NCBI RefSeq assembly: GCF_018873765.1
Contig: NC_057920.1
Span: 9,189,307-9,253,306 of the forward strand
DNA: 64,000 bases
From: Telopea speciosissima
Taxonomy: Eukaryota > Streptophyta > Magnoliopsida > Proteales > Proteaceae
Direction: 5' to 3'
Within the stretch, counting starts at the first letter, position 1. Every line of letters begins with the position of its first letter. The position numbers were made by a program, and so were the translations under genes. The notes under the pieces are model-generated. The model was not told the origin of the DNA. It did no database searches and was given only the letters and a program-made list of their open reading frames with translations. Below, piece after piece: positions 24,901 through 34,900 of this stretch.

Positions 24901-26871
24901 TGGCGAGGGTACTCTCCGATCAAGAGGAAGCGTGAGGATGAGTGGCTGTAACTCTCATTCTTCATTGTTAGTGAAGCAGTTCTCATCTCACCATGGATGT
25001 AGGCAATCTTGCTGAACCAGATAAAACTTTGCGGTGTGTGGTTGTTTGCTATTTCCATTCATTTTCTGCATCATTATAGGATTATGTTTCTACAATGGTG
25101 TTCTTTCTTGGTGTCCCCAGCAAAGAAATCACCTAAGTTCTTTTTAAACAAAAAAGAAACAGCATACGAAGTAGAAGATTGTAATAAAAAGTCATCTAAA
25201 TCAAGGAACATTCTACGAACACAAGCTTTGGCCAAGCACAAGCAAGGTCATTGGCAGTCAAAGACTATATAGGATGTAAATCCACAAAGTCATCAACTCA
25301 AAGTTTAGCCAACAATGTGACACATAGAACAGCTCTGCATAATATTCTGAATAGTTAATGACAATCCCTGGTTGGTCGAAGTAGCGTTGATTTATTGGTA
25401 CGTACTTCTTAGGAGAGCTGAATAAAAAATTTCAAGCTATTCTTAATTTTCTCCATATCATGTAATAGACGCACCAAACTAGAATATTCCAGTAATCTGG
25501 ACTGCTAGTGGGATAATTTTGAAGGATATCTTAATACTAAATGATCCAGCATAAAATTCACAATGAATTCCTGTACTTTCAAGATAACACATGTCTATGG
25601 TTGCTAGATTACTAAACATTTATGGATAAAATGAAGTCTCATCTCTGTAATGTTTCAATAAAGCTTTCAGCCATACTACTACATATTTGCCTTTTGTCTT
25701 TTCTCTTTTGATTTTCCTTCCAGGTTTCTATTTTTTCTCTATTCTGATTCCATAACAGGACATAAGAAAAATATGACAAATTTGCTTGTGTCAATATTTT
25801 TGTACTTTTTAAATTTTCCTTTTTTGTGATGCTGATTATTGAGTTACCTCAGATTCAAGTTCTAGTGCCTGGGACAATGTCCTTTTCCTTTAAACCCAGC
25901 TGGTGATGCTTTTCAACTCACAATACGGAATCAGCCAAGGACCATTGCCACAAAACCTGAACCCATGTAGAGTGGCATGAAGAAAGCAGAAAAATGGAGA
26001 GTTCAAAGATAGAAGATGGCAAAGGAGGATCTTATTTAGCATCTAGAGTCTATCATACTGACCAATATAGCCCAAACAACCGATCCAACAAAATATTAAG
26101 CATCTGACTGGAATTTTAGCTAGCCATTACTGTCCCCAAGTCTAAACACTCTTTCGAGGAGCCAAAAAGCCAAAAAATTGGAGATCACAACTATTGCATG
26201 TTTTACCACTACAGTATTATTATGCAGCCGCAAGGGAAGACAAACCCAAGGTATTAGATCAGAAAATAATACAGAAATCTCTCAAACTCACAAATATAAA
26301 GGATCAAATTTTGAGTCTAAATCACATTTTGTAGAAGTGAGAAAAGAAATGGTAATCTCCATAAAACGCCTAATCATTTACATGGATGCAATACATAACT
26401 TGAATGTTTGTGGAGAATAAAATAACATCTTTTTTCAATAATTTACATAACCAAAATTGCACAATCAACAGACAGTCCTTCAGATGAATCTTTTATTGCA
26501 GTAACTCGATATAGGACTTGAAATCTTAAGATAACTTTAATAAGGATTAAAAAAATAATCAAATTACTCCAGATTCTCCACAAGAGAGAAACCCTAAACA
26601 ATACAACTGTGAACAGAGGTGTCGAACCTTTTTTACCACCATCGGTCTTTCCATGTTTTTCCTGTGTAGTTTTCTGCTTCGCCTGGGGCCTAGGAACTCT
26701 GCTAGAGGATCTCTCAAAAGTTTGGGAATCGAAGCCCGAACGCAAACTATCAGCTTTGGAACCCAATCCATCTTTCAAAGAAGATGCTCGTCGAGTCTTA
26801 ATTCGATTCAGTCCCGACGGAATACCGATCTCCACGGGCGAATCTTTGTCCTCTTTACTAGTACCCGACAT
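983..26871 (-). CDS. IRE4: IRE-family AGC serine/threonine protein kinase (IRE4-like), 5' part; 3' end beyond the window
   Basis: Six exons were chained by reading frame: 26628-26871 (ATG at 26871), 23646-23740, 23314-23532, 21752-23083, 1340-1512 and 983-1229. Together they give 770 codons with no stop. Residues of note are an N-terminal [12 protein letters not shown] block, a C-x2-C...H...C zinc-finger-like element near residues 463-482 (CRICEETVP...HSYIC), and the start of a kinase domain near residue 743. That domain has the glycine loop SRGAFGKV and ends in AIK, the ATP-binding lysine. The catalytic loop, activation segment and C-tail lie off the left edge. Plant IRE proteins are AGC kinases with this finger upstream of the kinase; family members act in root-hair tip growth. 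[13 protein letters not shown] fits the IRE4 type better than IRE/IREH1, but the paralogue call is tentative. The exon 4 to exon 5 intron is 20,239 bp and mostly transposon. Splice sites are mostly strong; the exon 1 donor (AAG/GTTCGA) is weaker and was accepted on phase. Confidence 0.88.
1878..2154 (-). repeat. 3' LTR of the outer copia element
   Basis: On the minus strand it starts TGCTAAAGATAG and ends with GGTTTTGTCAACA. It pairs with the copy at 19247-19532, including the shared block around TTTATTTATAATATTTAG. It is preceded by the polypurine tract at 2155-2166. Confidence 0.85.
2321..2600 (-). mobile_element. TRIM (terminal-repeat retrotransposon in miniature)
   Basis: Two 69-bp direct repeats, 2321-2389 and 2532-2600, both begin TGTTTGCTACC and end CATCAACA. 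They differ at about 6 positions (about 91% identity). The 142-bp interior has no coding capacity. A perfect tRNA-Met primer-binding site (minus strand TGGTATCAGAGC, 2520-2531) abuts the right LTR. Flanks TAAGC and TCAGC match 4 of 5. The total length of 280 bp is typical of TRIMs. Confidence 0.85.
2728..2865. repeat. Imperfect minisatellite inside the outer copia element
   Basis: About four diverged units of roughly 35 bp centre on TAAGGTTGTTGGGAACC (for example near 2762, 2793 and 2817). Overlapping open frames on the minus strand are by-products of the repeat and are not counted as genes. Confidence 0.5.
3549..3651. repeat. Tandem duplication, two units of about 52 bp
   Basis: The unit starting CTTAGGTTGGGAGCCATAG and ending ATAGTATTTCCTA occurs twice in direct succession, nearly identical. 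It lies in the 5' part of repeat X copy D and is absent from the other copies. Confidence 0.75.
4132..4377 (+). repeat. 5' LTR of copia-1
   Basis: 246 bp, TG...CA ends. It contains an internal 14-bp inverted repeat (CGTGAATAGGCTGA / CTAGCCTATTCACG arms near 4163-4194) and a terminal TCTTC-rich tract. Confidence 0.93.
4880..9066 (+). pseudogene. Copia-1 gag-pol polyprotein remnant
   Basis: Reading starts at ATG 4880. The gag part is broken by TAA at 4976-4978 and TAG at 5087-5089, then stays open to about 5730. The zinc knuckle at about 5657-5698 reads CHHY...H...C, so the second cysteine is Tyr. A frameshift near 5725-5740 precedes pol. The aspartic protease motif [10 protein letters not shown] is near 5926-5955. 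The integrase follows, with HCRLGHP and CESCQFGK (zinc-binding), then DVW, DDFSR and the second Asp/Glu region to TGA 6793-6795, an in-frame stop where Arg is expected. After it the frame continues with RT (YADDIVII near 8110) and RNase H ([21 protein letters not shown]) to the stop just after 9063. At least three nonsense codons, one frameshift and one lost zinc ligand mean this copy cannot make its own proteins. Confidence 0.92.
9074..9319 (+). repeat. 3' LTR of copia-1
   Basis: Same length as the 5' LTR, with five substitutions by eye. It is preceded by the polypurine tract and followed by the GTATC duplication at 9320-9324. Confidence 0.93.
9956..10565. other. Unassigned DNA between repeat X copy D and copia-2
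   Basis: No open frame of interest. A GGAATAGGGGTATCAATTCA block near 10060 recurs in altered form near 18490, so part is internal sequence of the outer copia element. From about 10200 to 10500 the base composition and phrases such as GAGAGCCGAGAGGCCCC and GACTGAGCTAGTAGAGC look like plant mitochondrial intergenic DNA. I could not confirm that. Confidence 0.3.
10566..10779 (-). repeat. 3' LTR of copia-2
   Basis: 214 bp, with TGTTAA...TTAACA inverted termini. It contains an extra AGAAGAGAGG unit relative to the 5' LTR. Confidence 0.9.
12922..13674 (+). mobile_element. Solo LTR, gypsy-like, inserted in copia-2 pol
   Basis: 753 bp with TGATACATCC...ACGCAACA ends and perfect target duplications GGATC at 12917-12921 and 13675-13679. 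Removing it rejoins the copia-2 pol frame (RTKLDP to SDPKAFK). It is much more GC-rich than its surroundings. On the plus strand a TATA box (TTATAAAAGG, near 13475) is followed by TTTGGCATCGGAGAGTC, a phrase common in R/U5 of plant Ty3/gypsy LTRs. The U3 part holds a minisatellite (13025-13165) and TGACGTCAT near 13303. Clade assignment (Tat/Ogre-like) is a guess. Confidence 0.88.
13025..13165. repeat. GC-rich minisatellite in the U3 of the solo LTR
   Basis: About eight imperfect 15-18-bp units of the form CGCGGCCTCACCCAGG in a row. Open frames across it on both strands (rich in His, Pro, Gly, Arg) are artefacts of the repeat. Confidence 0.8.
16145..16855 (+). repeat. LTR-like insertion related to family X, in the copia-2 leader
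   Basis: It begins TGATGCAGAACCAAG, like copy D, and has TTGCATCA at 16848-16855, the inverse of its start. It shares the GTGATCC...GACTCCTTGC block with family X. No matching target duplication was found (CGGTG versus CCCCT). An alternative end TTACATTA lies near 16905, so the right boundary is uncertain. Confidence 0.5.
16856..18224 (-). other. Untranslated leader of copia-2
   Basis: Between the primer-binding site and the gag start. It contains several short open frames without recognisable protein domains. I see no gene here. Confidence 0.5.
18225..18428 (-). repeat. 5' LTR of copia-2
   Basis: 204 bp. It is a near copy of 10566-10779 and sits next to the primer-binding site at 18213-18224. 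Confidence 0.9.
18948..19090 (-). mobile_element. tRNA-related SINE
   Basis: 143 bp flanked by 14-bp duplications CTTAGARTAGGATT (18934-18947 and 19091-19104, one mismatch). On the minus strand it has a Pol III B box GGGTTCAAGCC (19011-19021) and ends in an A run. An A-box-like GGTAGCATGTGG lies upstream. It is inserted in the leader region of the outer copia element. Confidence 0.75.
19247..19532 (-). repeat. 5' LTR of the outer copia element
   Basis: On the minus strand it starts TGTTAAAGATTG and ends CACA, next to the tRNA-Met primer-binding site at 19235-19246. It contains a GA microsatellite and a poly-C run absent from the other LTR, which accounts for the length difference. Confidence 0.85.
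19538..20335. other. IRE intron 4 sequence outside the copia stack
   Basis: No gene seen. A short tandem duplication of about 50 bp, with the shared phrase ATAACAACCCAGGCAGCAA, lies near 19680-19765. The rest shows no structure I can name. Confidence 0.4.
20349..20521 (+). mobile_element. Au SINE
   Basis: It contains GAGCCTTGGCGCAA (A-box region), GGGTTTCAAAC (B-box region), GGAAACAGCCTC, GGTAAGGCTGCGTACA and a TGCACTGGGACAC plus T-run end, in Au SINE order. Perfect 13-bp duplications AAGGATTAAAGGG flank it at 20336-20348 and 20522-20534. Confidence 0.88.
20551..21153. repeat. Tandem duplication, two 299-bp units
   Basis: 20551-20849 and 20855-21153 both start GAGTATGCATCAAAAGCTTG and end GCAAGATAATCC. 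They are about 94-95% identical by eye and separated by 5 bp (AATCA). The unit has no coding capacity. It lies in IRE intron 4. A short retroelement with two LTR copies and no interior, or a simple segmental duplication, would both fit. Confidence 0.85.
21154..21751. other. Intron 4 sequence next to IRE exon 4
   Basis: AT-rich intronic DNA up to the exon 4 donor (CAG/GTGAGT, minus strand, at 21750-21751). No further feature seen. Confidence 0.5.
23741..26627. other. Intron 1 of the IRE-like gene
   Basis: 2,887 bp. A weak minus-strand open frame (24554-24883) has no recognisable domain, and no exon fits the phase here. Some stretches (24000-24900) look like old repeat DNA but lack ends I can define. 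Confidence 0.45.
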
Positions 26872-27180
26872 TAAACCTGATTCCTCCGTACAAATTTCAG
26901 AACAAAACTGAAAACCTAATTATCTGTTTTTCTTCTTATGCCAAACAACATAAACGAGCTTCTTCAACTGTATTGAAACTCAAACCAATCGAAAGGGGAA
27001 AAAAATTTAAACCCTAATAAATCGATTGGAGCTGAAAGAAAGCTCTTTATCGCGCCGTTTTTTAACTGCGTCAGCAAAGACAATAGAGGTTAAGAGCTTG
27101 ACGATGGTTTTCAGATTGGATTTAGACTTTGTTCACTTCGCTCGCTTCGTTTTGAGAGAGAGAGGGGGAGGGAGAGAAGG
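26872..27180 (-). promoter_or_regulatory. Presumed 5' UTR and proximal promoter of the IRE-like gene
   Basis: Upstream of the ATG the minus strand reads through an A/T-rich leader, then a CT-repeat tract (GA repeat on the plus strand at about 27152-27180). Such Y-patch or CT tracts are common near plant transcription starts. I see no convincing TATA box. The start site is not determinable from sequence alone. Confidence 0.35.
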
Positions 27181-27510
27181 AGACTAGGTCACTAGAGCGG
27201 GAAAATGGAAGTAACTTCGCGGGGCCAACAAAACGAATAAGTCTGTTTTTTAACGGAACAGTTGAGAGGATTTGGAGTTGTGGATAACCCTGAGATACGA
27301 ACTCCGAGGCTAACCGTTATGCCACGTGTCTTTCACATGAGCGTTAAAGTTGGAACACGTGGAACCCCTAAGGCGAATGCAACGGTCATCTGACATGTTG
27401 TGATTTGTGAATGTGACCCTTCTTTTCTAGAATAGGAAAAAATTTTCTGAGGTTGCGTTTGGTTGTCAATAAATAAAGTGAGCTGAATTGCAACAAATTG
27501 GCAACACAGG

Positions 27511-27680
27511 TTTTCTACGGCGTGCTGCTCTGTCCTGCCAGTTCTGTGTAGACACAAGGTGGCGCGTATTGACTGTCTTACCCCCACTCAGGCAAGGTGC
27601 TTAGACAGGGGTAAGGCGATCAATGTGCACCGTCTTGTGTCTGCACAGTACGATAGGACGGACAGTCCGCATCGTAGAAG
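27511..27680. mobile_element. Fold-back (MITE-like) element
   Basis: The arms 27511-27585 and 27608-27680 are imperfect inverted repeats about 73-75 bp long, for example TTCTACGGCG / CGTAGAA, GTGTAGACACAAGGTG / CACCGTCTTGTGTCTGCAC and GTCTTACCCCC / GGGGTAAGGC. They flank a loop of about 22 bp. No clear target duplication was seen. It lies upstream of the IRE-like gene. Confidence 0.7.
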
Positions 27681-28430
27681 ATCTGGATCCATAAATTGGA
27701 TTCTATTTGATTCTGACAAATCTGACTGAAGTCAATGTATATAAACCTGAATCATGGTATTACAACACTTTTCTTAAGTAGAATGTTTTAGTTATTAAAG
27801 CACGTAAATTACTAAAGGGTCCATAATAATTATTCCAAATTGGATTTTTTTCTAAATAATATGTTATAAGAAACATATATATATATAAGATGGCATAAAG
27901 GTAGTGTTTGGATATTTTTAACAATTATTTATACTAATTGATACAAAAGTTAAAGTTGGAAAGTTGGTGAAGGAAATCAACGGTCAAATATATCGGGCCT
28001 CCAATCATTCATACCCATGGGAGTCTGATTCCACGACGGTTAAGGTAGGGAAACTTAATCCAAAGTAAAACATTGATTTTTTAATATATAATTTTCTTAT
28101 TTATGAATTTTTTAGATATTTTTATTTTCTATTTATTGATTTTTCTCTTTACCACTAAAAAAAAAAGAAGATAACAAAGTAAAGCATCCTACATCAAACA
28201 AATATTTGACTTTATGGTTTTAAATTGAACTATATTGAATGGGGTGGAAGGCATGTCCTAATGGAATACTAGATTGCATCTTAATTTTGTTTAGATTATA
28301 GTTAAATCATTTAAAGTCCCTTGAAATTTATTAAAAGATATGTTGAGAGTTGAGACACATGTTATTTTGGTTTATTTAACTATTATTTCTTTATAAAAAA
28401 TTGTCTCTTTATTTATTTTATGGGAGAAAG

Positions 28431-28602
28431 TTCTTTGTCCAGGAGTGTGGCCTACGCGAGCACTCTCACGAGTCTATTTCTCTCTTCCCTTTTTGAAATG
28501 ACACCTCTACCCCATTCTCTACCCCATTGTATTGAGGAGGAGAGGGATAGACACATGGGAATGTTGGCATAGGCTACACTCCCAAATAGAAAACTACTTC
28601 CA
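28431..28602. mobile_element. hAT-like MITE, family M copy 1
   Basis: The ends TGGGAGAAAGTTCT and (reversed) TGGAAGTAGTTTTCT are inverted repeats that continue to GGAGTGTGGCCTACGC / GGAGTGTAGCCTATGC. Perfect 8-bp duplications TTATTTTA lie at 28423-28430 and 28603-28610. No coding capacity. Related copies lie near 29420 and 47498. Confidence 0.75.
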
Positions 28603-28895
28603 TTATTTTATTTAACTATTTATTTATTTAGTTTGTCCCACAAACCCATATCCATCATCATTAAAGAAACCCTTTGATATATTAGGAACTTAACATCAAA
28701 TAAATATTTATAAGAATGGACTTAAATTATATATATAATTCAGATTCTCACGATAAACATCCAACCAAACATGTCCCAAAGGAAACCAAAATGAAATGTT
28801 ACATTAGTTTGTTGGTTAGACAGCTAACAGCTTCGTCTAAGTCACTATCAATGTGTGTTCCCTCCAAGTCAGATAGAAGAAAGAGTCAAAAGCCC

Positions 28896-28936
28896 ATGAC
28901 TTCAGCTTTTTTTTTGGGTAAAAATGACTTCAGCTT
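28896..28936 (-). mobile_element. Ultra-short LINE-tail insertion with 13-bp target duplication
   Basis: ATGACTTCAGCTT occurs at 28896-28908 and 28924-28936. The 15 bases between (28909-28923) read TTTTACCC plus seven A on the minus strand. Confidence 0.72.
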
Positions 28937-29419
28937 CACCTTTGGTCGGTTGGGTTTGGGAGGTGAGAATTAGTCAGCCTTTGACTTTGACCTCTAATAA
29001 AAAGTGGGGAAAGAGAAAAGAAAGCTACCAGGTAGCGTGGGGTGCGATTCTGCATCTAGACATAGGGTTGCATGAAGTGAAAGTGATCGCCGCACCCTTA
29101 GGAATTTCTGCTTTGCCATGGGAGTGTAATGGTCATTTTGAGTAGCCCTGTGTCTAGGTCCAGGAGCCGTACATTGCATGGGACTATGTAGCGTTCTTTT
29201 CCCCTAAAAAATGATATCACAAAGGGAAAGGACAAAAAATAATAGGGTTTGGTTGCATGTTGGGGCTGATGAGAGCACGCGCAGAGCATGGATGAGATTT
29301 TTTATTTTATGGGGGTGGGTCGGTAATTTTGTGTGCTCCTGTGTTTGAGTGCAAAGCCGCAAACTCCATGCAACCAAACAACATTCTTATCAAAAAATAA
29401 AATTTATTAATAAAATAAG

Positions 29420-29590
29420 AGTATTTCCTGTTAAGAGCGTAACCTACGCTAACAGGAAACACCAAATGATTGTTCCCATAAGGGAATTATTTCAGGGGTA
29501 GATAGGTCATTTTAGGGCATGGGAGGAGAGAGATAGACATAAGGGGCGCTAGCGTAGGCTATGCTCCTAGACAAAAAACTTTCTTTCGTA
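29420..29590. mobile_element. MITE, family M copy 2
   Basis: One end contains AGAGCGTAACCTACGCT. The other contains AGCGTAGGCTATGCTCCTAG and then CAAAAAACTTTCTTT. The arms are inverted and resemble copies at 28431 and 47498, including an internal GGAGAGAGATAGACA block. The boundaries are approximate. Confidence 0.55.
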
Positions 29591-30302
29591 AATAAAATCT
29601 TCATAATAAGGGCCAAAAAAGTAAATACTTCAAGGAATGTTTCTATCACATGTTGACCAGAGTCTCTTTAATCAACGTGTAATTTTAGTCAAATGGACTG
29701 ATGATTTGACAAGTTAACTATTGGATATGTTTGAAATCTCCTTTGCAAGTCATCTCCCATTGATATCCCAAGTGTACACACCATACATTTAATCTTAATT
29801 TTTTTGTAATATTCTTCACGAGTGACTTTTCAAGCTTCTTTAAACCCTATGTGAACGCATAGAGACACTGGATTGATCTAACTTTCACCATGCATAGATA
29901 CGGATCACCCTAGAATCGATATCGCTCTCCACTGACTCCGATACAAATCGTCTTATCTATTGAAGCAATCCAGAGGTGATTCGCAAAACTATAACTAGAA
30001 TAATTCAACTTTATCCCATCTAAATGGGATCAGCTACGTAAATCCTTACCCTCCAATCAATTTTATTTGAAATCATAATTGATAAAAAAAAGCCTCCTCT
30101 ATATTTGTCTTTCCTCACCATTTTCCTTAAAGTCATTTTAGGTATGCACATGGCTATTTTAGTTCCTTCAACAGATTTTGGGGCGAATCCCATTAAATAG
30201 AAAGAAAAACAAAAATAATGGGAAAATGACCCCACATTCTCTCCCTGACATGAGTGCACCCAAAAGCTAATATACTTTTAGCGTTGCTCAATTTTAATAT
30301 AA

Positions 30303-30437
30303 GGGAGTTGTTCTCTGTGCCGCAGCGCAGGCTGCACCCAGGCACATGGGGTGGACACAATGACCACCTTGCCCCCCTGCGCAGGCTGCCCATGTGCCTA
30401 GGTGCAACCTGCGCTGCGACATAAAGAACATTCTCCC
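30303..30437. mobile_element. Fold-back MITE, Mutator-like
   Basis: Long inverted arms 30303-30350 and 30389-30437 (GGGAG...GCACATGGG / CCCATGTGC...CTCCC, about 85% paired) flank a 38-bp loop. The 10-bp flanks TTTAATATAA and TTAAATATAA match 9 of 10. Flanking duplications of 9-10 bp suggest Mutator-type mobilisation. Confidence 0.7.
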
Positions 30438-30537
30438 TTAAATATAATACCCTTCCAGTGATACTTCCAGATTCTCCTCAAATGGTCACCAATCACACCA
30501 TATGTCCATTTCAACCAAAAAATATTTATATATATAT

Positions 30538-30714
30538 GGGATAATGAAAGAGCGTTCTCTATGGGGCGCGCAAGGGCCACACGTTCGACAGAGCTAAGGA
30601 GAGCGTGCTTGCTGATACCTTAAGGTAAAATTTACACCTTTCATGGGGGCGGGGCAGTCATTTCACCCCAATGTGTCTGGCATGGCCTGCATCCCCCCTG
30701 ATGAACATTTTCCC
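30538..30714. mobile_element. Possible MITE between TA-rich flanks
   Basis: The ends GGGATAATG and CATTTTCCC are weakly inverted, and both sides are TATATATA-rich, which could be a target duplication or a microsatellite. Low complexity prevents a firm call. Confidence 0.4.
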
Positions 30715-30720
30715 AAATAT

Positions 30721-31947
30721 ATATATAATACATCAACATGCTTTGAGAAGTCAAAATGGAATCATTGATTCAGATCGAATCAGATTTGAATCTATCAACC
30801 CCGATCATTTCATTCTTCAAACCTTACCTTAAATATATTTTCACTTCATTATCAAATCTATTCCAAAAGGCATCATCATACCTAACACAAACCAGATGCG
30901 TGTATCTGGAATTGGGTGGCCAAGAAATATTCAAAAATAAGTTCAACACTTGGGCGTTCCACCACCACCACTTGTGCCCTAATGTTTATTTTCTACTGGG
31001 TGACGTAGCCAGTTCAATGAGTACATGAGATCAGCCACTTAAACCATGACATTTGTCCTGACGATTGATAATACTTTGGTCTTTACATTATGAGAAGGTC
31101 CCTGTCATGACATTACCACCTTATAATCCAAAATTCTCCATTCTAATAAGGCGTGTTGCATTCTGCCCCTTCACCCTCTTTCTGTAATGGTGGGTGGTTG
31201 TTGGAACCTAGTCTGAATATGAAAATTAGAGTATGAGTGGCAGGTCATCATCCACCATGACCAGCATGTTTGAAGTTTATCTGTTGATCCAAAAACAAAA
31301 ACCTGAGAGTAGGTGAACAGTTCTCGTGTCCGCCATTCTGTAATTCGTCCAGCGAATTACGAAAAATGAGTTAAAAAGAGTCAAGTTCATGATTCTGATT
31401 ACTGTCAACTCCTGTCTTGTGGTTAACATGAGTGAGATTCAAAACCAATAATATGAACTGCCAAGAAAGCAAATACCAAGGAGAGTTATCATAAATATTA
31501 AAATTTGATTATATTTATAGATGGAAGACATAGTTCACATACAATGAGACAAGGGATTGTGATCCACCATTATATGCCTCTCACCACAGAGCTCTCCAGG
31601 CAGACTCAGCGAAAGGTTCTCCTGAGATGAATTTAGCATCCATTTCTCCATTCTCAAGGACCACAAAGACTACACAGCAAATAAATCAACTAATCAAGAG
31701 AAAGAATAATTCACTTAGTCAGGCCAATTTTTGGCTCGGGTGAGCTTCTACACAGGAAACCTCAAATGGTGAGGCCCAACCCAGCTAGCTACATGTGCAC
31801 AGACAGATGAAAATGCTCTTCTCTCTCCCCCCAACCAAAAAGAAAGGGGAACAAAAAAAGGAAAAGTGGCCAGGGATAATGGCTAACACCTACATGGCAG
31901 ACATTTAAATTAAAACAAGAGTTCAAGCTGATGCATTACCTGATAAT
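30721..31947. other. Region 3' of PUKI
   Basis: It contains the PUKI 3' UTR next to 31948 and then intergenic DNA. A short minus-strand stretch near 31560-31680 could be spliced 3' UTR, but I cannot prove it. No other gene seen. Confidence 0.4.
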
Positions 31948-34900
31948 TTACACAACTGATTGATCAAACACAACCCTTGCCGAAGAATATACTCTCCTCG
32001 CATCATCTGCATCAAAACACATCAAGCAATAGTTCAGCTACATACATACAAAACAGGAGAACAAAATGAAAAAAAATTGCTTTGGGACCTTTGGATCAAC
32101 CATCAACATCCTGACCAAGCAAGTCCACAACAAGATTCTCAATCAACAGTTTGTAGCACCAAAATAACTAGCTATTTTTCTCTTTAAGTTTCAGCAATAT
32201 TTAATAGAACGTGGCTTCCCTCCTGCACCCCATTACTATTTTACATAATTGCAATAGTTAATAATGCACTTCAGTCGGTTATAAAATTATTTCTTCTTAC
32301 ACTCTGCTATTAATTCATGTTCCCACCATTTTATCAAGCCATGTTGTCTTGCAAAAACATAATAGACAAATAAAAACTTGTAAGCTGTCATTTCTTTCAC
32401 TCAAAGGGCTCAAACCCCAAAGGTAACTCAACGGCTAAAAGTGCCAAGCAATATAAAGCCTAGATAATGGTAGATATGGTCTTATTCCTCTTCCAGATTC
32501 CTAGAGGTACCAAACTCGTGTTTGTTTTTTGAGGTTATTATAAACTAATAAATCAAGTAATCCATTGAAATCTGTTCTAATATGAAAAAGATTAATCCAT
32601 ACATTTGGTCAACAGTGGCTATAATTGGGCATATTAAATCTGAGGGGAAGTGTTAGCAGTTTGAATTAGATATCATTAATATAACAGAAGCATGTCGAGA
32701 GAATGATTTTGGTACACAGGCATGATTTATCTTAACTGCAGAGTCTCTTCACGATCTCAAAAGAAACAATCTTATGTAAGAGATTTTGGCAGCAAGGCTG
32801 CATGGAAATTCTGCAGATATCTGTATTTCTTGGCTGCTGAGTTTATGGAACAGAAACTACTAAAATAAGAAATACCTGCGATTGTAGCTAGACAAAACTC
32901 AGAAGGTACATTCTTCCTAGTCTCCACAGCTGCTTTTGCAGTTGCTATACCAACTGCCATACTTTGCATCATGTTTAAACCAGCAGAAAGAGATGCTAGA
33001 GTTCCACCAACCAAGCAATCACCAGCCCCTGTAAGCCTCATAACTGATGCAGGAAGTGCAGGAAAATGCACAACAGAAAGATGAGAGCTACTCTTGTTGA
33101 ACTTCTCAGTGTTAACAAACTGATTTCGACAATTCAAGGTCACCATTTCACTCAGCTGTTTCCCAAAGTGACTTGGTTCAGTGTTCTTCAAATCAACAGT
33201 CGTAAACTCTGCTCCACCTTTAGAACATAAGAACACTCCATCTGATCCAAGAGTCACTACAACTAATTTAACACCTTTTTCAAGTAAGACCCATATTGCT
33301 GGCTTAAGTAATAAGAAAAAAGATTCTATAGACTGTGTACTTCCATCATTATCCACCCTTTGAATTGGAGAAAACAAATCCTCACTGGACACAGCATTTG
33401 CCATTGCAATAAGTTCATCTTCATTAGGTGAAGTGAAAGTTACCTGTAACATAACTCAAAATCAATCACCAAAACAAAAGGCAGGAGCTTAAAAACAAAG
33501 TTTTGCACAAGAGGGGGAGTCAAGATCCACAAACCATTTGACAATGAAAAAAACCCCTAGCCACAATTTTTGAGTGATCTATTGATCACATGATGCAGGT
33601 AGAAAGAAGGAGAGGAAAGGGTCTGGTTCTTCATTGAACCAATTTTTATCCAAACAAGGCCATGCACATGACTCGGGTTACTTTGTAACTTTTATTTACT
33701 TTTTTTTTTATATATGGGAATTTTAGATAGAGTTAGATACATGGCAGAGTCTTTATTCTGTTCCCTTGTTTGAGTTATCTTCCAGTTTTCTTGTTTCATT
33801 GTAGATTCAATGTCAGTTGGTAGCATCCAATTCATACATTGTAATCGGTATTCTCAAGAATAAAGATTGAATGAATTAACGAAATTGGTCAGAGTTGCCT
33901 TGGTGTGGCATGGGCCTGGGCCTGCTGGCCATCGTGTTTGTATTTTATCTTCCTCTTTCCTTCTTTCTCCGGTAAGTGGTAGGAGATAGCTCAAGAATGA
34001 ACCCTAAATTCAGAATTTCACACACCCGTAACAAGATCACAAGTAAGCCCCAAACAGAAGTTAAGTCAACCTTTTCTGATGAGTTCAGATTTTGACCAAG
34101 ATTCACAAATCAATAGACTAACCAAACCCCAAAATACTGCGGGGTTTGAATGGTTGGATTGAAGTCACAAAGAAAAGAACCATACCTGGAAACACAAGGG
34201 TACAGATTTGGGAGAAATTTCACCCTGGCTCTGACCCTCTGATCTGCCTGAAGATCGATGGGCTCTTCTAAGGTGACCTTTAAAGCCTCAAAGGATGGGG
34301 ATGATCTAATGGTCAGATACCCTTTAATCCCCACAATCAATCTCAGCAAAACCAAGCCCAAAACAGGGCTGACACCGGGTTTTGTGGTGGTTCCTTTTGC
34401 TAGAACTTTAATGCTTTTATCAACAGTATTGAATCAGCAATAACAGTAGCATAATACCCTTAAATATCCATATCAAATAATCCTCCAGCAAACTTGAACA
34501 CTAACAGCAAGAAACAGTACTTACTTGAAGCAAACGAGTACAGAGAGGATAAAGCAACCAATGGCTTACCACCAATAACCTGGACCAGAATCCCACTGAT
34601 CCTAAGGATTTCCCACCCTTCACTGAGTCTCACAGCAGGTACGTTGAAGAAAACAAGAAATTTCTGTATTCATAAAATCGTGGGGGAACCTTGGGTCTTA
34701 CAAGTCTTTAAAAAAAGCAAGTAAAAACAACTTAACGTGGGGGAGTCATAACTCATATTACAACTTAAAACAACAAATTGAACAATAAATTAAAAGCCAA
34801 AAAAGGACTCTTTAATGTGGGGGAGCCCTATTACAATTTAAAACAATAAATAAAAAGGTATTAAAAGAACTTAAAAGCAACTAACTATCCAGCCAACCGC

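Noticed and set aside
26443..26627. Extension of IRE exon 1 to the end of its open frame
   Set aside because: After the donor at 26626-26627 the residues turn hydrophobic and unlike the family, and only splicing at this site keeps the phase with exon 2.
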